From Prorocentrum cordatum (lineage: Eukaryota > Sar > Dinophyceae > Prorocentrales > Prorocentraceae): DNA of 64,000 nucleotides. Where the stretch lies: positions 51,001 to 115,000 of the forward strand of contig CAUYUJ010018715.1 in assembly GCA_963575745.1 (NCBI GenBank), written 5' to 3'. The translations under genes and the position numbers were made by a program. Position 1 is the first letter of the stretch; each line of letters opens with the position of its first letter. Positions 9,112-18,540 of this stretch are shown one piece after another. The notes under the pieces were generated by a model. The model did not search any database. It was not told the DNA's origin and was given only the letters and a program-made list of their open reading frames with translations.

Positions 9112-9431
9112 CCATTACACGGACGTCCATTCCCCGTGCATGTGTCCGTTTCGTGCGTGATTTGCTTGCTAAGCGATCCAGGAATCGAGGAAGAAAAAAA
9201 CGGCATCAACATAAACTGTTGGTTGTCCGCGCGGATGTCTTGGATCCGCGCTGGGCTGGAGCGCGCCGGGGGCGGCGCCACAGGCGCCGCAAGGGGAGGC
9301 CCTCAGGCGCCGATCACGAACATCCGCGCGGGCCGTCGAAAGTTGATGCTCATGCCCTTGCCCTTCCTTGTTTGGAGTATGCTCCTTGATGGTCCTCGCC
9401 GATACAAACATGCACTCGTCCGAACGATGCC
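9112..9431. mobile_element. Family A element, copy 2, interrupted
   Basis: Left part ACACGGACGTCCATTCCC...TTTCGTGCGTG and right part CTTGATGGTCCTCGCC...CGATGCC belong to one family A copy. About 200 bp of foreign sequence, including a family M element, separates them. Confidence 0.65.
9195..9355. mobile_element. Family M element, copy 1, nested in family A
   Basis: Palindromic element: CATCAACATAAACTGTTGGT on the left and AAAGTTGATGCTCATGCC on the right. The centre has TGGATCCGCGCTGG and GGCGCC blocks. It interrupts the family A copy at 9112-9431. Other copies: 14481-14690, 22745-22930, 38685-38865 and 56445-56615. Confidence 0.65.
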
Positions 9432-9447
9432 GAGACCTAGGTTGGGC

Positions 9448-9900
9448 GCCCGAGTTATCCGGGGTAACTCGGGTCCGGGGTAACTCGGGTTTGGATTCCC
9501 GAAAAAGGAACCCGAGTTAGCCCTGACCCGAATTACCCCTGACGATGTGGGGCTCTGGACGCCCGAATTATCCGGGGTAACTCGGGCCCAGGGTAACTCG
9601 GGTTCGGATTCCCGAAAAAGGAACCCGAGTCAGCCCTGACCCGAGTTACCCCTGATGATGTGGGGCTCTGGACGCCCGAATTATCCGGGGCAGCTCGGGC
9701 CCGGGGTAACTCGGGTTCGGATTCCTGAAAAACGAGCCCGAGTTAACCCTGACCCGAGTTACCCCTGATGATGTGGGGCTCTGGACGCCCGACTTATCCG
9801 GGGCAACTCGGGCCCAGGGGTAACTCGGGCTCGGATTCCCGAAAAACGAGCCCGAGTTAGCCCTGACCCGAGTCACCCCTGATGATTCGGGGCTCTGACT
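9448..9900. repeat. 113-bp tandem repeat, four units
   Basis: Unit starts at 9448, 9561, 9674 and 9787, a constant 113-bp period. Each unit has TAACTCGGG/CCCGAGTTA words in both orientations around GATTCCCGAAAAA, so each could fold on itself. It may be a tandemly amplified inverted-repeat element. Confidence 0.9.
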
Positions 9901-10044
9901 AGGCATCCTTGCCCCTGACCTCCCGGGGGGGGGCGCGCGCGGAGCCCGCCAGCAGGGCTGCCACTCGCGCCCCGGCGCCGCCGCGCCCACGGCGGCCGCC
10001 TCTCGCGGGGCGCCCGTCGGCGCACGCCCCTCTTCGGCACAGGC
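9901..10044 (-). other. GC-rich block, possible minus-strand exon
   Basis: On the minus strand one frame reads EEGRAPTGAPREAAAVGAAA and then GREWQPCW, plausible for a coding exon. All frames are open in this GC-rich stretch and no clean acceptor is present, so I cannot separate coding from chance. Confidence 0.2.
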
Positions 10045-10230
10045 ATCCCTCCTCCCTCCCTCCCTCCCTCCCTCCCTCCTCCCTCCCTCCCTCCCTCCCC
10101 TCCTCCTCCCTCCCTCCCTCCTCCCTCCCTCCCTCCCTCCCTCCCTCCTCCTCCTCCTCCTCCTCCTTCTCCTCCCTCCCTCCCTCCCTCCTCCTCCCTC
10201 CTCCTGGGAGGAGGGAGGGAGGGAGGGGGC
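10045..10230. repeat. (CCCT)n and (CCT)n pyrimidine array
   Basis: Tetranucleotide CCTC/CCCT runs with a short TCC run, ending in a small inverted repeat around CCTCCTGGGAGG. Confidence 0.9.
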
Positions 10231-10232
10231 CT

Positions 10233-10372
10233 GAGCAGATGGGGTCGGAGGCTCGCACTGCATTGGCGCTGCATCGGCGGGGCATCGGCGACGCCGGGGC
10301 GGCAAAGAGGGCCGCCTCGCCGCTGCAGCGGCGGCGCGGCGCGCGATCCTCGGAGCCCCTCCGGGAGGCCCC
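10233..10372. mobile_element. Family O element, copy 1 (diverged)
   Basis: Starts AGATGGGGTCGGAGG and ends CGCGATCCTCGGAGCCCC, with GCATCGGCG words inside. Better copies: 15321-15511, 19690-19865, 20452-20612 and 24018-24195. Confidence 0.55.
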
Positions 10373-10427
10373 TAGACTCGGGGAGCCCGGCGTGCCGACC
10401 GTCCCTCGACGAAAGAGTGGCGGAGCC

Positions 10428-10429
10428 GA

Positions 10430-10475
<46 letters not shown>

Positions 10476-10511
10476 TAACGTCGTCGTCGTTAACGTCGTT
10501 AACGTCGTTAA

Positions 10512-10556
<45 letters not shown>

Positions 10557-10560
10557 TACC
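10428..10560. repeat. (GTC)n array punctuated by GTTAAC
   Basis: Trinucleotide GTC array with four GTTAAC palindromes in the middle. The hexamers preserve the three-base phase. The poly-Asp or poly-Val frames are products of the repeat. Confidence 0.9.
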
Positions 10561-10760
10561 CGAGGTGGGGGTTGGGGGGCCCAGGGTGGCGGTAACGCTT
10601 CGGCGGGGCGGGGCACGTCGGGCGGGAGTGTGCTGCGATCGCCCTGGCATGCGCGCGCGAGCACCTGCGCGTCTGGGGGGGGGAGGTGCAAGCTCCCCCT
10701 TACGCACGGTCGTCACCGTTACCCGGGGGGGTGTTGGCGCAGGTGACGAGCGCTACGGCC
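10561..10760. mobile_element. Family W repeat, copy 2
   Basis: Aligned with 4905-5115, including GGTAACGCTTCGGCG, GTGCTGCGATCGCCC and CGGTCGTCACCGTTACC. The (GTC)n array abuts its left end. Confidence 0.55.
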
Positions 10761-11504
10761 CGGAAGATAACAAAAGACAATCTCAGAGGGGGCAAGGACT
10801 CGAGCTCCCTCGGCTATGGCCGGTCTGCCCCTCCACGAGGAGATTGCTGGTCTGCCATGGGCTGTCGTCTATAGCCTCAGCTCCCAGACTCCAAGAAGAA
10901 AAAGGAAGCCAGATGATACTGATGATGAGGAGGAGAAGGAGAAAAGGAAGAAGAGGAGGTGGAGAAGGAGGAGGAAGAAGAGAAGGAAAATCACTAACCG
11001 AGCATCCAAATCCTGCGAGCGGAGGGCGCCACTCGGCAGGTCCCCCGTGGGCCGCGGTCCAGGAGCTGCCGAATGGGGGAGAAAACCTCTGCGCGCAGCT
11101 GAGGACGGACAGAGAAACTGACGAGGGATAACGGGCGTTATTGGGGGGGAGGGGGAGGGGGGGGGACGGTACGGGGCACAACGTGGCGCCCCCCCCCCTC
11201 CCCCCCCCCCAAAGTGTCGTGCTGGACGCACTGCGGCAGCGCCCTGGGGCACACTGAGGGGGGAGCGTCACGTTAGGGGGGGGGGGAGGGAGAGGGGGCA
11301 GAACGCGCGTGAGGACCCAGAGGGTCAGAACACAGTCTCGAACACGTAGGTCCACGTGCGCGCGCAGCCAAAACAGGGCAGCGCAGAGCACGCGGGTCGA
11401 GCACACGAGGCCATGCCCCGAGGGCTCGAGGCCCTCTGCTCTGGCTGCGGGGCGTCATCACAAGAAGGACATACAGTTGGGCTGCTTGTTGCCGAAGCAA
11501 CCAT
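10761..11504. other. Unassigned, with purine-rich and poly-G tracts
   Basis: 10900-10990 is purine-rich (GAAGAGGAGG); 11140-11290 holds long G and C homopolymer runs around AACGTGGCGCCCC. The remaining frames are open but not recognisable. Confidence 0.4.
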
Positions 11505-11700
11505 AGTCGGGAGCGGCCAAGAGGGGGGTGTCCAAGAGGGGGGGGTGCAAATCATGACCAGCGGCACGTGCGCGGCCCAGCGGGGGGGCCAGGGACGTAA
11601 TGAAATAAGAAGAGGCGCCATGAAATCTGCGGAAATATCATGACCCCCGCCATGATATCTGCCCCCCCCCAGTCATCACCCCCCTCTTTTCCGCCCCCGA
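11505..11700. mobile_element. Family X element, copy 1
   Basis: About 190 bp: AAGAGGGGGGTGCAAATCATG at left, GGGACGTAATGAAATAAGAA inside, and GTCATCACCCCCCTC at right, giving inverted GAGGGGGGTG termini. Copies at 15955-16150 and 54455-54625. Confidence 0.7.
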
Positions 11701-11725
11701 CATAGAGGAACCAGATTTCGAAAAA

Positions 11726-11896
11726 TCATGCAGGCAAGAGCCCCCTAAGAGCTCCGAGGGCTGCTCGGGGCTCCAGGGCGGCCGCGCGCCTCGCCAGGGC
11801 CGGTCGCTCGCGCTGCGCGGCCTCCGCCCGATCGGCGAAGGCAACCAGCCGCCGCTGGCAGAGCAGCAGTGCTGGGTGGCCCACACAGTCGGGCTG
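11726..11896 (-). CDS. Terminal exon of an unrecognised minus-strand gene
   Basis: A strong acceptor (TCCTTCTTTCAG) on the minus strand opens a frame of 56 codons ending in TGA at 11726-11728. It reads QPDCVGHPALLLCQRRLVAF and then alternating charged and Ala/Leu residues (ADRAEAAQRERPALARRAAA). This predicts a helix, probably coiled-coil or amphipathic, ending GALRGLLPA. No start codon is present, so it must be a last exon. GC at third positions is high, as in the transferase gene. I do not recognise the family. Upstream exons were not found; they would lie at higher coordinates. The other strand and frames give poorer peptides, which is why I favour this reading. Confidence 0.5.
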   Translation of the reverse strand, partial: QPDCVGHPALLLCQRRLVAFADRAEAAQRERPALARRAAALEPRAALGALRGLLPA

Positions 11897-13022
11897 CTGA
11901 AAGAAGGAACGCTAAATGAGGAACGACGCCTCTTTTCGGGGATGGACAGACCCCCCTTTAGCAAAACGTGGTTTAGTGAAAACGACCTGAGGCCCAAACC
12001 TGGCGGGCGCAAGCCTGGAAAATAACGGCCACGGCGCCCTCTCGAAAACCGAAAACGGACAATTCACTAATCGACGTGTCACTGTTGGGGGTTCTGTCCA
12101 CCTCCGACCTTATTGGCCCTGTAAAGCGCCTCCGTGCCCCAGGAGGGCAAGAGGAACAGCACTGGAGGAACCTAAGGAAAATCGAGCCCCTGCCGAACCC
12201 AGACTGTTCCTTATTTCAGCGTCTTGACTATCAAGGCACCCCTTCAGAAAAATTGACCCTGGTGCCAGCTGTCATGAATCCACCTCCCCCCACGCACACA
12301 CGGCCTTATTCGTAAGACGAGCGGCCTATCGCGCCATGAAGAGAACGGCCTGCTCGCGCGCCACCGCGAAGGAATGCTCCCATCAGCTCTGGCACTGCAC
12401 GAAAGTAACGCAGGACGCTTCTAGCGAACGCCGGTGCGGTGTTGCATTGTGATGAATGGCCCGTGCTCTCCAGGCCGCATCAGAGCGGAGCGAACTGCAA
12501 GGCGGGCGCGCAGGAAAGCGGGCAGCTGGACATGCCAACAAGAAACGAGGAATAATCCTGCCGAGTACAACCAGCGATGGTCTAGCCAGGGCACCATGAC
12601 GGCCAGCTCCGTCCAGACAAGCAGTGGCAGATGATGCTTTGGAGCATGAGGGTTGCGCGGCATTCTACAAACAAGAGGCTTTGCATAGCGAACATCGCGA
12701 TGCAAACGAACACGGGAGGAGGAAGAGAGGAGGAGGAGGAGGAGGAGGAGGAGGAGGAGGAGGAGGAACAGTAAGCTCCGTGTGGACGCAACGTCTCATC
12801 TGCGCTTTCGTCCCGCAGACCCGCGCTGGAAACATGTGGTCGCGACCGTAGGCCCACGCGCCGGGGCCCTGCGATTGCCAGGCCCGCCGGGCTGCACAAG
12901 CTCCGCCGCACAAGCCAGTGCAGTCACCGTCAGCAGGCTCCCCGTCGACGCCTCCCCCCCTCGCCAGAGAACACCAAACAGACAAGGACGGGCAACATCC
13001 GGCAAGAACTCACAGCTGGCCT
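11897..13022. other. No recognised gene
   Basis: Mixed sequence with one (GGA)n run at 12728-12768. Frames are open on both strands but none looks like a known domain. 12060-12310 on the plus strand and 12780-13020 on both strands lack stops but have no supporting signals. Confidence 0.4.
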
Positions 13023-13176
13023 TGGGTCGGGCGTGCCCGCCTGCGGGCGGAGTCTAAAGGAAAGGTGAAACATAGCCAGAACGCATTACATACTCATAGA
13101 TGTTCAAGAAATCGTCCCCAGGCTAGTCAGTTACTAATTTTGACTATTCCTCCTGTCGAGGGGATGCCCGACGTGG
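13023..13176. mobile_element. Family T element, copy 1
   Basis: Begins GGGTCGGGCGTGCCC and ends CCTGTCGAGGGGATGCCCGACG; inverted CGGGC(A/G)TG termini. Better copies at 18385-18540 and 37326-37526. Confidence 0.6.
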
Positions 13177-13326
13177 GTACGGCCAGCTCCCCGGCGCTCC
13201 CTGCTGGCGAGCGTGCAAACCAGCACCCGCTCTCGAGCAGCCGCAGCTGCTGAACCGTCAGCACCACGGGTTGTGCCACACCACGGGCTTCGCCCTGCGT
13301 TTCTGGTGGCCCGTCGCTCACAGGAT

Positions 13327-13482
13327 TTACCAGCCTGGAATATCCCTATCCCTATGCTGGGCATCTCCTCATCAAGATGCCAATCTCAGGGACTCCCTTA
13401 TTTTTTGAGGGCGCATCCCTAAGATCGTCATCGCTTTTTGGCGTGTCAATCTTAGGGATAGGGATAAGTTCGAGGCTGGTAA
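13327..13482. mobile_element. Family S element, copy 1, with 5-bp target duplication
   Basis: Inverted termini TTACCAGCCTGGAATATCCC and GGGATAAGTTCGAGGCTGGTAA flank a 156-bp element. The word AGGAT lies directly outside both ends (13322-13326 and 13483-13487). A second, inverted copy lies at 37898-38055. Confidence 0.8.
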
Positions 13483-13615
13483 AGGATGACGAAGACGCGG
13501 AGGCACGCCACCGCAGCGCAACTGCGCCGCTGCCACCAGGGAGGCCGGGAGGCCGCGGCACGGCGGGCTCGGCAGGTGCCGCAGGAGGCGCATCTCTGGT
13601 GGACCGTCGCTCGCA

Positions 13616-13867
13616 GTCGGCGGCGAGCGAGGGGCAGACGAGAGAGGGAGGAGGCCTCTCCTTCCGGAGGCTCGGAGGCCCCCCCGGGCCTTCCGAGGAG
13701 TTGCTGTAGGCCCTCCCCGAAGAAGCGCTGCAGGCCTCTCGGAGGCGCGAGGGCTTCCGAGAGGCCCCCCCGCTCCTCCTCCTCCTCCTCCTCCTCCTCC
13801 TCCACCTCCTCCTCCTCCTCCTCCTCCTCCTCCTCCTCCTCCTCCTCTTCGCCGCTCGCCGCCGACA
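13616..13867. mobile_element. Family B element, copy 1, with (CTC)n inside
   Basis: Inverted termini GTCGGCGGCGAGCGAGG and CGCTCGCCGCCGAC enclose TTCCGAGAGG-type palindromes. A CTC array (about 13770-13850) sits just inside the right terminus, where other copies have only CACCTCCCCTCC. Diverged direct repeats (GGAGGCCGGGAGGC context) lie on both sides at about 13500-13560 and 13890-13960. Confidence 0.7.
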
Positions 13868-13985
13868 CAGGATCGTGAAGAAGCACAGGGACACGACCGC
13901 AGCGTTGCAGCACCGCGGCCACCAAGGAGGCCGGGAGGCAGCGGCGCGACAGGCTCAGCGAATGCCGAAAGAGAGGCGATGTTTG

Positions 13986-14185
13986 GAGGCCTGAAAATGG
14001 GCACCAACACCAATACAGGGGGCTGCCTCCACAGGGGGGAGATGATCCTAGATTTCGGTGTTGGTGGTAATATTTCGGTCACCTTGGAAGCCAGAATATT
14101 ACCACCATCACCGAGATCGGGATCTTCTTCCCTCGGTGGAGGAACACCGCCGATATTGGTGTTGGTGTCAACCTCTAGGCCTGCG
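13986..14185. mobile_element. Single-copy inverted-repeat element
   Basis: Ends AGGCCTGAAAATGGGCACC and GGTGTCAACCTCTAGGCC, with inner ACACCAATA/TATTGGTGT arms and a second pair GGTGGTAATATT/AATATTACCACC. About 200 bp. No second copy seen in the window. Confidence 0.6.
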
Positions 14186-14480
14186 AGATGTGGCCACTGC
14201 AGGGGGGAGGACTTCCGCTCTCTGACAAGCCGCAGCGAAGGCGCGCCACCGCGAGGTTGCGGGTGTTGGTGTCATGGTTCATGTTTAGGGCTTGGTGCCA
14301 GGATTCTGGATGCGCGGGACCTCCCCCAGGACCCCGGGGCCCCCTCCCGGGAGCCCGGGGCCAGGGTCGGGGCCACGGCCGCGGCCGGGGTCGGGGCCAG
14401 TGTCGGGGCCGGGGGCCGGGACCAGGGCCAGCCCCTTCCTACAGGACCCCTTCCTGCAGGACCCCGACCGCTGGGCGAGG
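14186..14480. other. GC-rich block with GGGGCC repeats
   Basis: 14320-14470 repeats GGGGCCAGGGTC-like words and a short direct repeat around ACAGGACCCCTTCC. All frames are open; no convincing exon. Confidence 0.35.
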
Positions 14481-14690
14481 TAGAAACAACCGCATACGCA
14501 CAAACATTTGGAGGTTCTCGCGGATGCTCCTCCCTGGCGCCCGGAGCGCGCCATGAGCAGTGCCAGAGGGGGCCCGGCGCAGATCCGAGGAACCCGCGCG
14601 GACCCTACGTAACATATCCGCCAAAGGCCCAGCGTCGATCCAAGAAATCCGCCCGGGCCCTACGAAATTGTGTATGTCGCGTTGTTTCTT
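14481..14690. mobile_element. Family M element, copy 2
   Basis: CAAACATTTGGAGGTTCTCG, CTCCCTGGCGC, GGCGCAGATCCGAGGAA and a duplicated AGAAATCCGC segment. Diverged and slightly longer than the other copies. Confidence 0.55.
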
Positions 14691-14958
14691 TTTCTGTCAA
14701 GAGCACCGCCACGATTGACAGGCCATGCACGGGTAAGGGACAAAGTGGTACGATGGCTAACGGCTAATTTTGTCCAAATTCGGCAGCGGCCGCTGTTGGG
14801 CAGGCGACCTCCCGCCTAAAATTGACAGCGGCTGCAGCGACGCCGTCTACAAGCCCTGTTCAAAATGAACGGGAACTGGTGTCCGTCTATGCCGCGACTC
14901 TTTCCATATCCTGAGGATCCAAGTGCGGAGCCCCACCCCTGGTCAGAAAAGTAATTAA

Positions 14959-15084
14959 TTACCCAGCCACGCTTGTGTTGTACAAACGACTTCTTGGGCT
15001 CTTGGGAATGAAGATAAAGTCGTCTTCGTCGCGGAACCCAATCTGGACGAGCGCGCGTCCATGAGGTCGTTTCCATCGGAAGCA
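14959..15084 (-). CDS. Candidate short terminal exon, unrecognised
   Basis: After a TTTTCAG acceptor the minus strand reads CFRWKRPHGRALVQIGFRDE, DDFIFIPKSPR and SRLYNTSVAG, then stops (TAA at 14959-14961). The composition is protein-like and not repetitive, unlike the surrounding sequence. Alternating hydrophobic residues suggest beta strands. I see no partner exon and do not recognise it. A chance open frame of 41 codons is quite possible. Confidence 0.22.
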   Translation of the reverse strand, partial: CFRWKRPHGRALVQIGFRDEDDFIFIPKSPRSRLYNTSVAG

Positions 15085-15320
15085 CTGAAAAGGTCGGAAC
15101 CACTGAAAATGATCACGATCGTGGCAGTACGATGGAGATAGATACGTACCCATCCTCATCGTACGGCTACGAGCGTGATCATTCCTCATATTGCGCGTGC
15201 GCCGCACCCAACTAACTACAACGCGGCGATTGGTATCGCCAGGCTCTGCGGAAGAGAGCCTAAAGCAGGAGGCGAGGCAGCGGCAGGACAACCTCTCACG
15301 ATTACAGACGGGGTCGGACC

Positions 15321-15511
15321 AGATGGGGTCGGAGGATCGCGCCGCATCGCCGATGCATCGCCGATGCACCGACGATGCACCGACGATGCGCCGGCGATGC
15401 ACCAGCGTCGCCGATGCATCGCCGACGTCGGCGTGGAGAACAAAATCGGGCTCCACATCGAGCCGCATCGCCAATGCATCGGCGATGTGGCGCGATCCTC
15501 CGACCCCATCT
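15321..15511. mobile_element. Family O element, copy 2 (best copy)
   Basis: Termini AGATGGGGTCGGAGGATCGC and GCGATCCTCCGACCCCATCT are perfect inverted repeats. The 191-bp interior is a run of GATGCATCGGCGATG-like palindromes in both orientations. Confidence 0.8.
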
Positions 15512-15524
15512 ACAGTGGAGGTCA

Positions 15525-15665
15525 GTCAACCCTGAGACCCCAGGGCGTCCATGGATTTCTTGTGTGGGAACGTTGCGCTTTACACAGCAAAACCATCGAA
15601 ACCCAGGGCACCCTGGAGGCAAGCAGGGCGTCTCTTGGCATGGGCCTCCACTGTACTCCGACCCC
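15525..15665 (+). repeat. Interspersed repeat family C, copy 1
   Basis: Ordered words CCCTGAGACCCCAGG, CGTCCATGGATTT, AAACCATCGAAACCC, CACCCTGGAGGCAAGCAGGG and GGGCCTCCACTGTAC. Copies at 17635-17775, 22255-22435 and 31480-31625, all in the same orientation. No clear inverted termini. Confidence 0.75.
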
Positions 15666-15954
15666 CTCGGAGAGGCCTATAGGTAGCCCGCACGGGCGCT
15701 GTCCGAAGCGCCGCCTCACCTTTCACCGTTTGTGGGGGAAGCCCTGCCCTGCGTTCTGGAGGAGTGAGACAGCCTCGGGCAGCTCTAAAGGGGTCCAGGG
15801 ACACACGCAAATAGTTAATAAACAGACACACATCCGAGGATTCCCTATATTTTTATCTGGGTCTTCGTCTTCCCCCCCATCTTCCCATATTTTCCCATAC
15901 TTTCCGGGGAATGGACGATGAATTGTGTCTGTGTTTCTTTCCCTCCTGAAGCTG

Positions 15955-16150
15955 TCGTGGGCGGCCCAGAGGGGGGCGTCCAAGAGGGGCGGGTGCAAAT
16001 CATGGCCAGCGGCATGTGCGCGGCCCAGGGGGGGCGCCAGGGACGTAATGAAATAAGAAGAGGCACCATGAAACCCGAGGAAATATCATGGCCAACGCCA
16101 TGATATCCCCCCCCCTAGTCATCACCCCCCCCCCTTTGCCGCCCCCGAAG
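15955..16150. mobile_element. Family X element, copy 2
   Basis: Same order as copy 1, including AAATCATGGCCAGCGGCA, ACGTAATGAAATAAGAAG and TAGTCATCACCCCCCC. Confidence 0.7.
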
Positions 16151-16500
16151 CTGTACGGCGGACCCTCTAACTCCGGGACCTCGAAGTCTTGCTTCTATAG
16201 CGCGCGGGCCCGCGCGGAGATCGTGGGCCCCCCGCGTGGGCCACGGCGGCCCCCAAGGCCGGGGGGGGCAAGATCCGTCGGACGCCCGTTGGGGCGCTGG
16301 GGATGGCGTCGGGCTGTGCGCCGGGTCGGGCCGCGACGCGTCCAGGGGGCCGCGGTGCTGTCCGAAAGCGTGGAGGACAGCAGGAGGAGGAGGAGGAGGA
16401 GGAGGAGGAGGAGGAGGATAAGGAGGGGAGGAGGAGAGGGACAGCAGAGGATAGGAGGAGGAGAGGAGTGAGGAGAGGATGATAAAGGATTCTTGAATAC
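16151..16500. other. GC-rich block and (GGA)n array
   Basis: 16151-16380 is open in all frames; the plus frame reads VGPRRVQGAAVLSESVEDS, the best-looking peptide, but it runs into the GGA array at 16381-16460. No firm exon call. Confidence 0.3.
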
Positions 16501-17176
16501 TTAGTATTTAGTGAGAGGAGAGCAGTATGATGATAAGGAGGAAAGTTTATTCAGGAGGAAACGGCAAGTGCTCAATCACCGCGACGGCCAGCTCAGGGAT
16601 GCACGCTCGGGCTGCCTTCCCCAGCCGAGCAAGGGTCCCATGCTTACAGGGTTGCAGCCATCTTGCACGCCGTCTCAGCGGCCGCGGCGAAGGATTATAT
16701 TCGGAGTATGTGAGTAGGTATGGCTTTATGGAGGAGATAGCGGAGTGAGGAGCGAAAGAGTAGGAGGAGTCAGCTTATGAATGTAGTTATGTGATGAGGA
16801 TGCTTCGGACTGATGGAGTATCCTGTATGGGGCTTCTCCTCTCTCTCTCTCTCTCTCTCTTCCGAAAGCACCATAGCAGTGGGCAGGAACACCAACTTCC
16901 GGGGGGTCCCCGGCGCGGGCGTCTCATGTACTTTTTTCCGGCTGGTGGGTGGGGTGGGAGGCAGACGCTGGGAGGCGTATGGCGGGAGAAGGGGGGGGGG
17001 CGGGGGGCGGGGCGGGTGGGGGGGGTGCGGATCGGGAAAACGGGGGGGCCGGGGTGTGGGGAGGACGGAAACTGACACCCCTTCACGCGCAGTGCGGCGG
17101 TGGGCGGCCAGCGGCGATACGAGGGGGAGCCCCCCCCCCCCCTGATGGCGGCGCGCGCCAAGGGGGTGGGGGGGAT
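16501..17176. other. No recognised gene; CT run and G-rich tracts
   Basis: Contains a (CT)n run at about 16838-16860 and G-rich sequence at 16980-17060. Nothing recognisable. Confidence 0.4.
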
Positions 17177-17331
17177 GATGGCCCTGGTTTCCACCACCAC
17201 CACCATAAGTTGGAGGGGGAGGGGGTCGTCCTCCTCCACCACCTCCTTCTCCTCCTCGTCCTCCTCCTCGTCCTCTACCTCCTTCCCCCCTCCAGCTTAT
17301 GGTGGTGGTGGTGGTGGAAAACAGGCCCATC
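17177..17331. mobile_element. Family CC element with pyrimidine array, copy 2
   Basis: Inverted arms GATGGCCCTGGTTTCCACCA and GTGGTGGAAAACAGGCCCATC, continuing inwards as CCACCATAAGTTGGAGGGGG and CCCCCCTCCAGCTTATGG. The interior is an interrupted CTC array. Confidence 0.7.
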
Positions 17332-17634
17332 AGGGGAGGCTCCTCAGAAGGAGACTGCTTCTGAGAAGGCGCCGGCCTCGCATCTACAGACAAGGAGGGC
17401 CGCGCCTTCTAGGAAGCAGGGATGCTCCCAAGAAGGACCCCCCCCTCCTCCCACCGTCGGGGCAGATTGGAGAGGACACGCGAGAGGACTCAAGACCCTT
17501 CCGAGGTCCACCTCGTCATATGAACGTAGAAGGTAGGAGTCTCGAAAGAAAACACTCCAGGGTCCCCTTGATTGGGCAGGGTTCTCGAAAGAAAGGAGCT
17601 CGACCACAAGAAACCTTCCACGAGAAACTCAACC
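17332..17634. other. No recognised feature
   Basis: Short inverted words near 17340-17360 (AGGAGACTGCTTCTGAGAAGG); otherwise noth­ing recognised. Confidence 0.35.
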
Positions 17635-17775
17635 CAAAAACCCCAGGACGTCCATGGATTTTTGGTGTGGGAATGTCACGCTTTGCATGCAGAACCATCG
17701 AAGCCCAAGAAACCCAGGGCACCCTGGAGGCAAGCAGGGTGTTTATTGTCATGGGTTTCCACTGTACCATGAGCT
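17635..17775 (+). repeat. Family C repeat, copy 2
   Basis: CCAGGACGTCCATGGATTTT through GTTTCCACTGTAC; about 140 bp. Confidence 0.75.
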
Positions 17776-17787
17776 GGACAGAGTCGA

Positions 17788-18020
17788 CCTGCTAACCAAG
17801 CCCGACTGCACCCCCCTCTCGGCCTATGTTGCTCCCATCGTACTTAAGGACCACATCCCTGAAATAATTCCGAGCACCTGGAGAAGTGTCGAAATTGTGT
17901 CGATACAGTGTCAAACGAGTGTTTCCCAGGGCCCGGCACTTGAAAACCCCAAAGTTTCGGTTCGTTTTTGGTTTGCTCGAAATTCTTCCTGGTGGTCCAA
18001 GCTAAAGTAGGTAGGAACAT
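17788..18020. repeat. Family E repeat, copy 2
   Basis: GAGCACCTGGAGAAGTGTCG, TTCCCAGGGCCCGGCAC, TGCTCGAAATTCTTCCTGG and GCTAAAGTAGGTAGGAACAT correspond to copy 1. Confidence 0.6.
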
Positions 18021-18384
18021 CATAACCCTCGGCGGGAGGCCGACCCCCACTGGCGCGAGAAGCTCGCTGGGGGGCGGCGCCCGAGGCGCCGCCAGGGGGG
18101 TCCAGCGCCGCCCTCCGACCGTTCGGATGTCCAGCTCCAGCATCGACCTCGGGACCCGCGCCGTGCTTTTGGATTCCTGTCCAGCGGCCGGCCTCGGGGG
18201 ATCCGCGCCGACCTCCGAAGGCTCAGTGTTATGAGGCAGGCTGTCTTTCGATGATGGCTTCAGCAGTGGCTCCACGATGGCCCAGAACGACTCCTCGACG
18301 GCTCCACGGGGGCCCCAGGAAGCGGCCAAGAAAGGAAGTTCCGAACCACCTGGAGGGCGGAGCCTGTGCCCACCGAGACTGAAC
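18021..18384 (-). other. Open minus-strand frame, possible exon
   Basis: A minus frame reads FSLGGHRLRPPGGSELPFLA, ESFWAIVEPLLKPSSKD and ELDIRTVGGRRW before running into repeat E. It is unusually protein-like, but a second frame is also open, and joining it across the family T element at 18385 does not give canonical splice sites without a frame change. I leave it as a candidate of unknown identity. Confidence 0.25.
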
Positions 18385-18540
18385 TTAGGTCGGGCATGTG
18401 CTCCTACGAGAACAAAAATGAAAACAGCCACCAACAATTGTTCAAAACATAAAAAATATGATAGTAGAACAAACCGTCCCCGGACGAATTGTTCTACGAT
18501 TCTTGAGCACTCCTCCTGTAGAGGGACATGCCCGACTTAA
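18385..18540. mobile_element. Family T element, copy 2
   Basis: Inverted termini TTAGGTCGGGCATG and CATGCCCGACTTAA. Two direct repeats bracket it: the 9-mer AGACTGAAC at 18376-18384 and 18541-18549, and ACTTA if the ends are taken at GGTCGGG/CCCG. The second choice agrees with the 5-bp duplications of other families. Confidence 0.75.
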
